This document shows, piece after piece, positions 15,818 to 25,700 of a stretch of DNA of 64,000 nucleotides (position 1 is the first letter of the stretch; every line of letters starts with the position of its first letter). The notes beneath the pieces are model-generated. The model saw nothing but the letters and a program-made list of their open reading frames with translations. It made no database searches and had not been told where the DNA came from. The position numbers and the translations under genes were made by a program. Source of the stretch: Roseibaca calidilacus (lineage in GTDB: Bacteria > Pseudomonadota > Alphaproteobacteria > Rhodobacterales > Rhodobacteraceae); NCBI RefSeq assembly GCF_001517585.1, contig NZ_FBYC01000004.1:558001-622000 (forward strand). The letters are read 5' to 3'.

Positions 15818-16387
15818 TTAATAGGTGACGATGGTCTCAAAGTCTTGAAGCGGCGTTTCCGGGGCAAGCAGATCGTCCAGTGTCAGCGTGACGGTCGCGG
15901 TCTTGCCATCTTCCGACAGCGTGCCAGTGGTGCTTTCAATATTGGCCCCGGTCACGGAAAAGCTGACCGACAGCCCCGCCATCATCTGCTGCGCCATGGC
16001 CATGGCCTGCGGGTCCGATGCCATATCATCCATCTGGCCGGACATGGCCGCAAAAGGCATCAGCGCACGCACGCGGTTGCTGTCCAGATGGACAAGCTCG
16101 GCCTGCATGTCTTGCGGGGCATCCGCGCCGCCATCATCCATGATTTCCGCGAATGTGCCGGTTTTGTCGATGTCACAGCGCGCATGGGTGTCGGTCAGGG
16201 TGAAGGTGCCGCCCTCTTCATCGCAGAACGATGGGTCTTGCCCTGCCATTTCGAACATCTGGCGCTGCATCTGAATATAGCCGGTGACGCGGGCCTCATC
16301 CTCGCCCAAGACGGTAAGATCCATATCGGATTCTATGCAGGCGGTCAGGGCAAGGGCGGCGGGTAGGGTCAGGAACAGGGCGCGCAT
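15818..16387 (-). CDS. Putative lipoprotein, methionine-rich (189 aa)
   Basis: The protein starts with a lipoprotein signal peptide ending in the lipobox LTAC (Cys17), so it is exported and lipid-anchored. The mature part is acidic, with a methionine- and alanine-rich middle (MDDMASDPQAMAMAQQMMAG) and two further cysteines (PSFCDEE and HARCDID) that could form a disulfide. The C-terminus is beta-rich (GKTATVTLTLDDLL). GGAG precedes the ATG. I do not recognise a functional family; the layout fits small LppM/DUF-type envelope lipoproteins. It is convergent to pgi. Confidence 0.85.
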   Translation of the reverse strand: MRALFLTLPAALALTACIESDMDLTVLGEDEARVTGYIQMQRQMFEMAGQDPSFCDEEGGTFTLTDTHARCDIDKTGTFAEIMDDGGADAPQDMQAELVHLDSNRVRALMPFAAMSGQMDDMASDPQAMAMAQQMMAGLSVSFSVTGANIESTTGTLSEDGKTATVTLTLDDLLAPETPLQDFETIVTY

Positions 16388-16456
16388 GGCATATCTCCAG
16401 TGCAGGTGCGTTTGCGCAAGGATAGGTGGAAAACGGTCGCCAAGGCCAGAGAAGAT

Positions 16457-17122
16457 TCACCCCTCCAGCGGGTCAATAAGCGTATCACCGCTGGCCCGGT
16501 TGGAATTGATGGCAACCCCAACCCGGTGAAACCGCAAGCTGTCCTCGGGGGCGGGCTGCATCAGCGGGGCCGCGCCCGGCCCATCTTCGCCCAGCCATTT
16601 CGGCCAGTCTTGCGCCGCAAGGATCACCGGCATTCGGTGATGGATATGGGCCAGCGCGGCATTGGCGGCACAGGTCACGATGGCGCAGGTGGCGTGGCGC
16701 GTATCGCCCTGAACCCAGACCTGCCAGACGCCTGCAAAGGCCAGCAGATCGCCCTGCTCCGGGCGGATATACCACGGCAGCCGCGCGCCATCGGCGTCTT
16801 TGGTCCATTCATAAAACCCGCTTGCCGGGATGATGCACCGCCGCGCCCGCACCGCCTGTGCGAAGGCGGGTTTCGTGGCAATCGTCTCGGCGCGCGCATT
16901 TATCAACAGCGGCCCATCGGTTTCGGATTTGTACCAATGCGGCAGAAAGCCCCAGCGCATTGGCCCGGCATGGCGCTGGCCCTTGCTGCTAAGGATGGTC
17001 AGGACCGGCTGCGTCGGGCAAATATTCTGGCCGTGTGCGGTGGCGCTGTCATTGGATAGCCGCGCGTCGAACAGGCGCGCGACCGCGTCATCGGGCAAGG
17101 TCAGGGCAAAACGTCCGCACAT
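16457..17122 (-). CDS. SOS response-associated peptidase (SRAP/YedK/HMCES family)
   Basis: A 221-aa SRAP protein. The catalytic Cys2 is exposed after Met removal (MCGRFALTLP), and the family motifs PMRWGFLPHWY, LLINARAETI, CIIPASGFYEW and HHRMPVIL are present. In the family, Cys2 forms a stable thiazolidine crosslink with abasic sites in single-stranded DNA and so shields them from cleavage. Length is standard. It lies 12 bases after the EamA exporter gene on the same strand and is probably co-transcribed with it. Confidence 0.95.
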   Translation of the reverse strand: MCGRFALTLPDDAVARLFDARLSNDSATAHGQNICPTQPVLTILSSKGQRHAGPMRWGFLPHWYKSETDGPLLINARAETIATKPAFAQAVRARRCIIPASGFYEWTKDADGARLPWYIRPEQGDLLAFAGVWQVWVQGDTRHATCAIVTCAANAALAHIHHRMPVILAAQDWPKWLGEDGPGAAPLMQPAPEDSLRFHRVGVAINSNRASGDTLIDPLEG

Positions 17123-17134
17123 AGCAGCAAGGTA

Positions 17135-18037
17135 TCATGCGGCGGGCACAGGCTGAACCGGTTTGCGGCGGCTATACATCAGCCCGCCGATGATGATGGC
17201 CAGCGCAAGTATAAATCGGCCCGGCAGTTCCTCGGACAGCACGACCACGCCAAGGATGACCGACCAGACCGGCACATGATAATTGACCTGCGACAAGAAA
17301 CTTGGGCCTGCGCTGCGGATGATACCCACCAGAATAAGCGTTGCCAACCCGGTGGGCAGCAGGCCTAGGTATATGAGTGCGCCCATGGCCTGTTGGGACG
17401 GTGCGGTCGGCACCCCTTCGGTGACCAAAGCCAGCGGGACCATGACACAGCTTGCAATGCCAAGCGCCATGACCCCAAATGCCACCGGGTGCACCGAGGG
17501 GCAACGCCGCGTCACGATCGCGCCCACAGCATAGCTGAGGGACGCTGCCAGACAGCCCAGCTTCGCCACGCTTTCCAGTGCAGAGCCGGTGGTGCGCAGC
17601 ACCCCCGGCCCAATCAGCTCGGCCACGCCCAAAAGCCCGATGGCAAAGCCCGCAGCCTTGGCGCGGGTCAGCCGCTCGCCCGGCACAAAGACATGCGCCA
17701 GCCCGATCACGAATAGCGGGATCGCGGCCATTGTGATGCCCGCAAAGCCTGACGAGACATGTTGTTGCGACCAGCTGAGCAGGAAAAAGGGCAGGGCGTT
17801 CGACAGCACGGCCATGGCGGCGGTAAAGGCCCAGATGACCGGATCACGCGGCAGCGGGATGCGCGCGATCAGCGCCACCGCGCCCAGCGTCAGCGCCCCC
17901 AACGCGATCCGCCCGGCAGCAATGCTGACCGGACCAAAGCCATCAAGCGCCAGCGCCACGCCCAGAAAAGAGGCCCCCCAGATAAGACCAAGGGCATAAA
18001 GCCCGATCCAGTTTCCAAGGGTTGGCGCGGTCGGCAT
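17135..18037 (-). CDS. EamA/DMT-superfamily transporter
   Basis: A 300-aa inner-membrane protein with about ten hydrophobic segments arranged as two EamA halves, beginning with IGLYALGLIWGASFLGVALA and ending with a positively charged tail (YSRRKPVQPVPAA). DMT exporters of this size move small metabolites such as amino acids, but the substrate cannot be told from sequence. AGAGGAAA precedes the ATG at 18037. It lies next to tRNA-Ser and reads away from it. Confidence 0.9.
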   Translation of the reverse strand: MPTAPTLGNWIGLYALGLIWGASFLGVALALDGFGPVSIAAGRIALGALTLGAVALIARIPLPRDPVIWAFTAAMAVLSNALPFFLLSWSQQHVSSGFAGITMAAIPLFVIGLAHVFVPGERLTRAKAAGFAIGLLGVAELIGPGVLRTTGSALESVAKLGCLAASLSYAVGAIVTRRCPSVHPVAFGVMALGIASCVMVPLALVTEGVPTAPSQQAMGALIYLGLLPTGLATLILVGIIRSAGPSFLSQVNYHVPVWSVILGVVVLSEELPGRFILALAIIIGGLMYSRRKPVQPVPAA

Positions 18038-18161
18038 GGGCGGTTTCCTCTGGGGTATGCTTCACATGTGCACAGATGACCGCGCAGAAACCAATTGTCC
18101 AGCCAAAACCCGCGCAACAGATCTTGCACCGCCCGCATAGTCGCGCTAGCACCGCGCGAAC

Positions 18162-18251
18162 GGATGGGTGGCCGAGTGGTTTAAGGCTCTGGTCTTGAAA
18201 ACCAGCGTAGGTGAAAGCCTACCGTGGGTTCGAATCCCACCCCATCCGCCA
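18162..18251 (+). tRNA. tRNA-Ser (anticodon TGA)
   Basis: A 90-nt class II tRNA: acceptor GGATGGG with CCCATCC, discriminator G and encoded CCA, anticodon loop CTTGAAA with anticodon TGA, a long variable arm and T loop GGTTCGAATCC. Its last 14 bases are repeated at 54154-54167, marking it as the integration site of the island that follows. Confidence 0.97.
18238..18251 (+). repeat. attL: 3' end of tRNA-Ser
   Basis: CACCCCATCCGCCA forms the 3' end of the tRNA and recurs exactly at 54154-54167 in the same orientation. An integrase gene starts 144 bases further on, as expected for attL. Confidence 0.85.
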
Positions 18252-18394
18252 GATTTTTAGACCAAACACCAATAAAATAAGGCTAAAACAGATCCGATCG
18301 GGCGACGCGGGCGATCCTTGCTGCACAATTCGACCCAAAATGCTGCACATTTAGCCTCTTGCGGCGGCCGCGCTTTTCGGGGCACAATCCGGCC

Positions 18395-19672
18395 ATGAAA
18401 TTCGTGAATCGCAATGGCACCCTTCACTTCCGAAAGCGCGTCCCGCGCCGGTTCGCTGACATCGAGCCGCGCGAATACGTCTGGATCAGCCTGCATACCG
18501 ACCTTGAAGACGTGGCCAAGCGCAAGGCCGGCGCAGTCTGGGAAGAAATGCTGGAAGCATGGGAAGCCAAGCTAAACGGCGACACCGAGGATCACGAACA
18601 GCGCCTCGTCGCGGCAAAGCATCTGGCGGGGATCAGGGGCTACCGTTACCTGCCATCCAGCAAGGTGTTGAAGCTGCCAGATGATGAATTCTATGCCCGC
18701 GTGCGCGCCGTGGTGCGCAAGGATGGCACGATAGACGACCGGGAGGCCGACGCGCTTCTGGGCGCGGTGCCCAAGCCCAAGTTGACGCTATCGGAATCTC
18801 TCAAAGAATTCTGGAAGCTGGCCGATGATCGCACCGTTGGGAAAAGCGAAGACCAGATCCGGCGCTGGCGCAACCCAAGGATCAAGGCGATCAAGAACCT
18901 GATCGACGTGATTGGCGATGTCGAGATCCAGAACCTCACTGCCGATGACATGCTGGATTTCCGCGAATGGTGGATGGATCGCATAAGGAATGAAGGGCTG
19001 ACCGCAAATAGCGCGAACAAGGACATCATTCACATCGCCAATGTGCTGCGCACCGTGAACAAGATGAAGCGGCTGGGGCTTGATCTTCCGCTATCCGATC
19101 TGTCGATCAAGGAATGCGAGAAGAAAACCCGCCCGGCCTTCTCGGTGGATTGGATCAAGGACAAGCTATTGGCGCCCGGCGCGCTCGACGGGCTGAACGC
19201 AGAGGCCCGTGCGATCCTTTTAGGCATGGTGAATACGGGCTACCGGCCCAGCGAAGGCGCTTCGCTTACGGCGGCCCAGATCAGGCTGGACCATGCCGTG
19301 CCTCACATCAGCATCGAGCCTGTTGGCCGTCAGCTCAAGAGCCAATATGCGCGCCGGAAGATCCCGCTTCTCGGCGTCAGCCTTGAGGCGTTCAAGCAAT
19401 TCCCTGACGGGTTTCCCCGCTACCGGGATAGCGCGGCACTTTCGGCTACGGTGAACAAATACCTGCGCGCTCATGGCCTCTTGGAAAGTCCAGATCACAG
19501 CATGTATTCGCTAAGGCATTCATGGGAGGACCGAATGCTGTCGGCGGGTATTGATGATAGAATAAGACGAGATTGCCTTGGCCATAGGTTGTCTCGAGAG
19601 CGCTATGGCCAGGGAGCTACGCTTGAAATGTTGCGTGACCAGTTTACTCCGATAACCTTGTGCCTACGTTAA
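18395..19672 (+). CDS. int: Tyrosine-type site-specific integrase
   Basis: A 425-aa integrase. The N-terminal segment MKFVNRNGTLHFRKRVPRRF is the arm-binding type found in proteobacterial island integrases; a core-binding domain spans about 140-260. The catalytic residues are seen as Arg in NTGYRPSEGAS, the box SLRHSWEDRM, His in LGHRLSRERYG and the Tyr of that same motif as nucleophile. The ATG at 18395 is chosen because the conserved N-terminus begins there. It starts 144 bases from tRNA-Ser and reads away from it; it should recombine the 14-bp repeats. Confidence 0.93.
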   Translation: MKFVNRNGTLHFRKRVPRRFADIEPREYVWISLHTDLEDVAKRKAGAVWEEMLEAWEAKLNGDTEDHEQRLVAAKHLAGIRGYRYLPSSKVLKLPDDEFYARVRAVVRKDGTIDDREADALLGAVPKPKLTLSESLKEFWKLADDRTVGKSEDQIRRWRNPRIKAIKNLIDVIGDVEIQNLTADDMLDFREWWMDRIRNEGLTANSANKDIIHIANVLRTVNKMKRLGLDLPLSDLSIKECEKKTRPAFSVDWIKDKLLAPGALDGLNAEARAILLGMVNTGYRPSEGASLTAAQIRLDHAVPHISIEPVGRQLKSQYARRKIPLLGVSLEAFKQFPDGFPRYRDSAALSATVNKYLRAHGLLESPDHSMYSLRHSWEDRMLSAGIDDRIRRDCLGHRLSRERYGQGATLEMLRDQFTPITLCLR

Positions 19673-20070
19673 ATTTTAAGGCCGCTAAAACACAACAAAG
19701 ATCTCTGTTGTTTTGTTGGGCGACGACGAGTGCTGAAAGCGGCATCAATTGATGGTATCTAAGGGTGGACCTGTCGCGTATTTGTGCCGCTCCAGGTTCT
19801 CGTTTAAGCCACCTTCCGTTCAAAAGCGACCGGGCTTTTCCAGCCCAATGCTGAATGTCGGCGTCGAGGGTTATAGAAGCCGTTGATGTATTGAAAGATG
19901 GCGGTTTCGGCCTGTCGACGCGTTTCCCAAGTGCGCCGCCAGATCAGTTCGGCCTTGATGGTCTTGAAGAAGGTTTCGACTGCGGCGTTGTCGTAGCAAT
20001 TCCCTTTCCCACTCATCGACACCTTGAACCCGTGTTCGCGCAGGATCTTCTGGTAGTGAGCCATTGAAGG

Positions 20071-20095
20071 CGCCATTGGTTCGAGCCCAATGGCG
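20071..20095. repeat. Palindromic mini-element, family 2, copy 1
   Basis: CGCCATTGG, a 7-base loop TTCGAGC, then CCAATGGCG. It interrupts orfB between the [10 protein letters not shown] and YQKILREHG segments. Confidence 0.75.
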
Positions 20096-20417
20096 AACGC
20101 GAACAGTATTGGCTGCCCCTGTCTGTGTGATGAATGCAGCCTTTGGGTGGCGCTCGGAAGGCGATGGCCATTTTCAGGGCCCGGATCGCCAGGTCACGCT
20201 TCATGCGATTGCTGACTGCCCAACCAATGACACGCCGGGAATGCAGATCGAGGATCACCGCCAGATACAGCCAACCCTCACGGGTCCAGATGTAGCTGAT
20301 GTCGCCAGCCCATTTCGCTGCGCGGACCTACGGTTCTGGTTCGGCTGATCTGCTTTGAAGTCGCGATCCAGCAGGTTCGGGGCGATGTTGAACGTATGAT
20401 CGCTGTCTGGACGTCGG

Positions 20418-20442
20418 GGAAACGATCCACTGGATCGTTTCC
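20418..20442. repeat. Palindromic mini-element, family 1, copy 1
   Basis: GGAAACGATCC, loop ACT, then GGATCGTTTCC: a perfect 11-bp inverted repeat inside orfB. Confidence 0.8.
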
Positions 20443-20504
20443 TGATCCTCCTTACCCTTGAACTTGCGCGTTCTTTCAACGGTAATCCCGTTTTCGCGCA
20501 GTGA

Positions 20505-20544
20505 GACAGGTTCTGAAAACGATCCGGGGGATCGTTTTCCTGTC
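20505..20544. repeat. Palindromic mini-element, family 1, copy 2
   Basis: Outer arms GACAGG (20505-20510) and CCTGTC (20539-20544) enclose the perfect repeat GAAAACGATCC, loop GGG, GGATCGTTTTC (20515-20539). It differs from copy 1 by one base in each arm and is inserted about 70 bp away in the same gene. Confidence 0.8.
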
Positions 20545-20828
20545 GAACGCGACCGACGCGCCGGTGCCCGACATCGACACCGACCTCCTTCAGTTCTTCG
20601 GTCATTCGTGGGCGGCCATAGCTGCCCAGGCTCAGGCGCGACTGCTCCTTGATATGCGCCAGAACCACCATATCCATGCGCTGCCTGCGGCTGGCCGGAC
20701 GGCTGCGGAACGCCCGCAATCCGCGGGGGCTGACATTCATCACCCGACACAGCCGATCGACCGGGAAAGCCCCGCGCTGTTCTTCAACGAACCTGAACCT
20801 CACGGCTTTTGGCTCGCGAAGAACTGGT

Positions 20829-20854
20829 CGCCATTGTTGCTCGAACCAATGGCG
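20829..20854. repeat. Palindromic mini-element, family 2, copy 2
   Basis: CGCCATTG (20829-20836) and CAATGGCG (20847-20854). Its reverse complement shares CGCCATTGGTTCGAGC with copy 1, so it is the same element in opposite orientation. It sits at the orfA/orfB junction, just beside the A7 tract where IS3 frameshifting would occur. Confidence 0.75.
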
Positions 20855-20857
20855 CAA

Positions 20858-21112
20858 TCAATGACGACCTTTTTTTAATATATCCCTCTCCTCCTTGAGG
20901 ATGCGGTTCTCGCGCCGAAGCCGTTCGTTCTCATTAGCAAGCTCGCGATCCTCAGACGAGACCACGTCCGTATCTCGATGCGCCGTCACCCACTTGTTCA
21001 GCGTCGATTTGCCAACGCCCAAATCATCCGCAACTTGCTGTCGCGAAAGCCCGCTTGTCAGTGCAATTCGCACCGCATCTTTACGAAATTCGTCCGTTCT
21101 TCCTGTGCCCAT
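20858..21112 (-). CDS. IS3-family transposase OrfA
   Basis: An 84-aa helix-turn-helix protein (TDEFRKDAVRIALTSGLSRQ and QVADDLGVGKSTLNKW) with a C-terminal leucine-zipper-like coiled coil (ELANENERLRRENRILKEER). It is the DNA-binding first frame of an IS3 element. The last three residues come from the inserted palindrome at the frameshift site, so the normal fusion with OrfB is lost. Confidence 0.88.
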   Translation of the reverse strand: MGTGRTDEFRKDAVRIALTSGLSRQQVADDLGVGKSTLNKWVTAHRDTDVVSSEDRELANENERLRRENRILKEERDILKKGRH

Positions 21113-21175
21113 GAGTCATCTCCTTTGCTGCACATTACGCTATCAAAGGAGCGGCACCAAACCGCGACAGGTCCA

Positions 21176-22042
21176 ACGTTTGATGATGACACTGTTGGCG
21201 CCGATGATCAGTAGGCGACGAAGGGAACGCTCGCCCATCTTCGTCGTTGCTCCGAGCCGCTGCTTGCCACCGGTCGAATGCTGCCGGGGCGTGAGCCCGA
21301 GCCATGCCGCAAAGTCTCGAGCCTTACGGAAAGTCTCGGGCGGCGGCGCAAGGGTCGCTATGGCCGTCGCGATCAGCGGGCCGATGCCGGGCACCGTCAT
21401 CAGTCGCCGCGCCACGTCGTTCTCCTTGGCGCGACGGGCGATCTCGGCATCAAGCTTGGTGATCTCTTCCTCCAACTGCGTCAGCGTCGAGGCCAGAACC
21501 TTCAGGGTAGGGAGGGCATCAGCCGGTAGAGTGCATTCCGGATCTTTGACGAGTGCAATCAGCTTCGATGCATTCGCTGCCCCCTGCGGCACAATCTCCC
21601 CGAACTCGGCCAGATGACCGCGAAGCGAATTTATGGCCTGCGTCCTCTGCCGGATCAGAAGCTCGCGCACGCGAAACACCATGGCCGCGCCCTGGGTCTG
21701 TTCGCTCTTCACCGGAACAAAGCGCATCGTCGGCCGCAACGCCGCCTCGCAAATCGCTTCGGCATCGGCCGCATCATTCTTCTGCCGCTTCACGAAAGGC
21801 TTGACGTAGGCGGGTGGGATTAGCCGAACGTCATGGCCCAGCTTGCCAATCTCACGCCCCCAAAAATGAGCGCCGCCGGAGGCTTCCATCGCCACAACGC
21901 AGGCCGGGAGCTGTCCAAAAAACTCCAGCACCTGATCCCGTCTCAGCTTCTTGCGCAGAACTGCTCGCCCCGAGACGTCAGCGCCATGCGCCTGAAACAC
22001 ATTCTTCGCCAGATCGAGCCCGACCGTGATAATCTCCGACAT
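21176..22042 (-). pseudogene. IS110-family transposase, C-terminus cut off by IS3
   Basis: About 289 residues of a DEDD transposase remain: the first catalytic Asp in ITVGLDLAKNVFQ, Glu in VVAMEASGGAHFW, the Asp pair in RQKNDAADAEAICE and the C-terminal helix-hairpin-helix region VPGIGPLIATAIATLA. The start at 22042 has the strong site AAAGGAGG. The frame runs into the IS3 inverted repeat and stops at 21143, losing roughly the last 40-50 residues including the catalytic serine region. The missing part is not found on the far side of the IS3, so a deletion accompanied the insertion. Confidence 0.8.
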
Positions 22043-22084
22043 GACCGTCCTCCTTTGTGGATCATCGCAGACCCACCTTGGCAC

Positions 22085-22728
22085 AAAGACGCCGTCGGGT
22101 GGCGGTCACATCATCAGAGCCACTGTGCGGTTACATCGGCAAAGCCCAGACAAACCCAATAAATAAGGTAGTCGTTATCTTTGGACCATAGAACTTGGTT
22201 ATTCTATGCACCTGTCGTTCCAGTTAAGTAGTGCCGAGAATGTTTGAGTTTTGGTCATTTTCTACTTTTCGGGTGGGGATGAGGCTGAAAGTGACGGTAA
22301 GAGAGCAGGAAAAAATGCGGCAAAGCATTGATAAAAAACGAGAAAAGAGAGCGAGCGAAGTGAACGTCACTGTCATGTTTCATGACAGAAGCTTCATTTT
22401 GGGCGCTTGCGACTGGTTTTTCGCGCGCGCGAGTGGCGCGGTGTCACTGTCAGCGTCCCTGACAGGCGTGTCTGCATGCTGTTTCCGCCCTGCATCATTT
22501 TCAGCATCACTGGCAGAAGTGGCCAACAGGCCTGAAAAGCGACGAAGTCGCACGATCTCGTCACTGTCACATTCCGAAAAGTTTTCCGCAGAGGCGCCCA
22601 TGGCGCGCTCCGCTTTGGTCGTATTGGCGGCCACTCCACACAAGCGCAGCCCACAAGGTGCCGCATCCGCAACCACCATAATGACCGAGCAGCGCCGCTG
22701 CGCAGCGGCGTAAAGAAGGACGTAGACC
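22085..22728 (+). promoter_or_regulatory. 644-bp upstream region of the giant adhesin gene
   Basis: No convincing gene is seen here; a 160-aa open frame at 22231-22713 looks spurious. GTCACTGTCA occurs three times (22366-22375, 22443-22452, 22560-22569). Two of these overlap inverted repeats: CTGTCATG-TTT-CATGACAG (22370-22388) and CTGTCAG-CGTCC-CTGACAG (22447-22465). AAGGA lies ahead of the adhesin ATG. The repeats are candidate regulator sites, perhaps for the NarL-type protein of the island; binding is inference. Confidence 0.45.
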
Positions 22729-25700
22729 ATGGCAAAAGATATCGAGTTCACCGCAAAGATCGCAGCAGATCGCTCCAACCCTGCTCGGAAAGATGAAGCG
22801 CTCAAAAAGCTGATCGAGGCTTGGAACAGCAAGAACGCTCAGGCTGCTAAACGCGTCGGCACCTTCGGGTTCATGGCGGCGGCGCTGGCGGCTTGTGGTG
22901 GTGGTTCGGGCGGAAGCGTCGGCAACGGCGATGGTTCAGGTGATGGTGACGAGAGTGACGAAAATTCTAACAGTTTTGGCGTAACGCCCGTTGTTTCCGG
23001 CGCAACGACAGTTAGCGGTGCATTTGCGTTTTTTGATCGAGATGATGCAGAAATCACCTCGGTTACCGCTGATCCTGAGGATGTTGCAGGCAAGCTCCTG
23101 GAATATGTCGAGGAAAGCGCGCCTGTGGATGTTACCGGGCTCACCACGATTGATCTTGCCGGTGGAGTCACACTCGTTGTCACCATCGAAGACCTTGCGC
23201 AGATACAGGTTGCTGGGACAGGGAATGTGTGGGCGCTTGTGGGTACAGCTTCCTCCACTACGACAGATCATGGATCTTTCGCGCTCGACATCGATATCAC
23301 CGGCAACCTCATCTTTGACATGGACGGCGACGAGCGCGCGGGTGTTGAGCAGAAGGTCGCGATAACTGGTACGATCGATTTGAACTTTGGTGACATCATC
23401 GTTAGCGACGGCACGGTCGATCTGACAGGTGCGACCCTCGCCCGTATCGGTAAAACCGTTGAGATCAACTCCACTCTGATCATCACCTATGACCAGTTCG
23501 TTAAAGCCTTGGAGGCTGAGACCTCCTTTGCCGGCGTGGGAGACCTTGTCGTAAGTATGGGGCCGACTGACGGTGATCTGCTGGAAGGTTATTTGGCGGT
23601 TTCGCATCTGCTTGGTCAAGTGCAGTTGCAAGATCCTGCTACCGGTCCGAAGTCGTTCATCTTGCAGGAATCTGGAGCTACCCAATCTATCGAAGTGTCG
23701 CCGCAAGACATCGAGCTGACCGTCAGCCGGTTTGTCGATCAGGCTATCGCGCTCTTCGAACAGCGGATCCAGGGTTTTGCGAGCAGCGGTGAATATACGA
23801 GCCTTGCTCTGATCCTTGATGACACGGACGCTCCTGGGAATACGAGCAATGAGCCGACCCAAAACTCGATTGCTGGTCTGAAGGCGGCGATTTCGTCGCT
23901 CAATGCGGGTGGAAATCCTGAACTGGATGCGCTCGAAAATGAGGTTGGTTCACCTGCTTCGGTTGATGGGCAAGGCAATGCGGTCGCAGCTTCGGGGCTT
24001 TATGCACTGATTGAGACTTCGATTGATAGCGCGATTGAAGCGCTTGAGGTTAGCCTGTCAGGCTATACGCGTGATGCGACGTCGGGCGATTTGATCATTG
24101 CTAGCGATGATTTTGCGACAATCAAGGATCTGAGCGAAGCAGTGAACAAGCTGCAAGATCTCGCGGGCCTTGATGAATTGGGTTCGGGGGCGAATGCTGT
24201 TGATTTTGTGACCCGTCTCACGGCTCTTGAAACAACGACGTCTCAGGCGGTTGAAACTTATGTGTCCGGCGCGATCTCGTCGTTTGAGGCACAGATTCAG
24301 GGTTTTGCGAGCAGCGGTGAATATACGAGCCTTGCTCTGATCCTTGATGACACGGACGCTCCTGGGAATACGAGCAATGAGCCGACCCAAAACTCGATAG
24401 CGGGTCTGAAGGCGGCGATTTCGTCGCTCAATGCGGGTGGCAATCCTGAACTGGATGCGCTCGAAAATGAGGTTGGTTCACCTGCTTCGGTTGATGGGCA
24501 AGGCAATGCGGTCGCAGCTTCGGGGCTTTATGCACTGATTGAGACTTCGATTGATAGCGCGATTGAGGCGCTTGAAGATAGCCTGTCTGGCTACGCACGC
24601 GACGGTTCAACGGGCAATTTGATCATTGGCAACGATGATTTTGCGACAATCAAGGATCTGAGCGAAGCAGTGAACAAGCTGCAAGATCTCGCTGGCCTTG
24701 ATGAATTGGCAGTGTCGGGCGCGAATGCCACGAATTTTGTGACCCGTCTCACGGCTCTTGAAACAACGACGTCTCAGGCGGTTGAAACTTATGTGTCCGG
24801 CGCGATCACGACGCTGAAGGAGCAGATACAGGGTTTTGCGAGCAGCACTGATTATACGAGCCTGGCGGCGATTCTGGATGACAGCGCCTCGACCCAAGAT
24901 GGCGAGCCGTCTCTGAACTCGATTGCTGGTCTGAAGGCGGCGATTGCATCGATCAATGCGGGTGGCAATCCTGACCTCGATGCGCTTGAGGACGAGGTCG
25001 GGCTCAAGGCTGAGGACAACAACGGAACAGCCACGGGCCTTTATGCGCTGATCGAAACTTCGATTGATAGCGCGGTTGAAGCGCTTGAAGATAGCCTGTC
25101 TGGCTACGCACGCGACGGTTCAACGGGCAATTTGATCATTGGCAACGATGATTTTGCATCGATCAAGGATCTGAGCGACGCAGTGAGCAAGCTTCAAGCG
25201 CTTGCTGGCCTTGATGAATTGGCAGGGTCGGGGGCGGATGCCACGGATTTTGTGACCCGTCTCACGGCTCTTGAAACAACGACGTCTCAGGCGGTTGAAA
25301 CTTATGTGTCCGGCGCGATCTCGTCGTTTGAGGCACAGATTCAGGGTTTTGCGAGCAGCGGTGAATATACGAGCCTTGCTCTGATCCTTGATGACACGGA
25401 CGCTCCTGGGAATACGAGCAATGAGCCGACCCAAAACTCGATTGCTGGTCTGAAGGCGGCGATTTCGTCGCTCAATGCGGGTGGAAATCCTGAACTGGAT
25501 GCGCTCGAAAATGAGGTTGGTTCACCTGCTTCGGTTGATGGGCAAGGCAATGCGGTCGCAGCTTCGGGGCTTTATGCACTGATTGAGACTTCGATTGATA
25601 GCGCGATTGAAGCGCTTGAGGTTAGCCTGTCAGGCTATACGCGTGATGCGACGTCGGGCGATTTGATCATTGCTAGCGATGATTTTGCGACAATCAAGGA

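Larger units (their letters stand above)
19804..20857 (-). pseudogene. IS3 orfB transposase, frameshifted
   Basis: Pieces of one rve-type DDE transposase lie in different frames: an N-terminal part with RFRFVEEQRGAFPVDRLCRV, a middle part with [20 protein letters not shown] and [10 protein letters not shown], and a C-terminal part with SGKGNCYDNAAVETFFKTIK. The breaks are caused by short insertions, several of them palindromic, at about 20071-20095, 20310-20330, 20418-20442 and 20505-20544, and another at the orfA/orfB junction. Removing them restores a normal IS3 orfB reading. The gene cannot make an active transposase. Confidence 0.85.
19766..21175 (-). mobile_element. IS3-family element, inactivated by palindromic inserts
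   Basis: About 1.41 kb. The ends are imperfect inverted repeats of about 27 bp (GGACCTGTCGCG then five variable bases then GTGCCGCTCC; 24 of 27 match). No target duplication is seen. It contains an intact orfA and a badly broken orfB, both on the minus strand. Its right end cuts off the IS110 transposase gene. Confidence 0.85.

Noticed and set aside
19673-19765. Remaining 3' part of the IS110 transposase left of the IS3
   Set aside because: The sequence here shows no IS110 C-terminal coding; only a weak ACAACA/TGTTGT hairpin after the integrase gene is visible.
22231-22713. 160-aa open frame upstream of the adhesin gene
   Set aside because: Low-complexity, Ser/Arg-rich translation without a family pattern; it overlaps the GTCACTGTCA boxes and hairpins, which read better as regulatory DNA.
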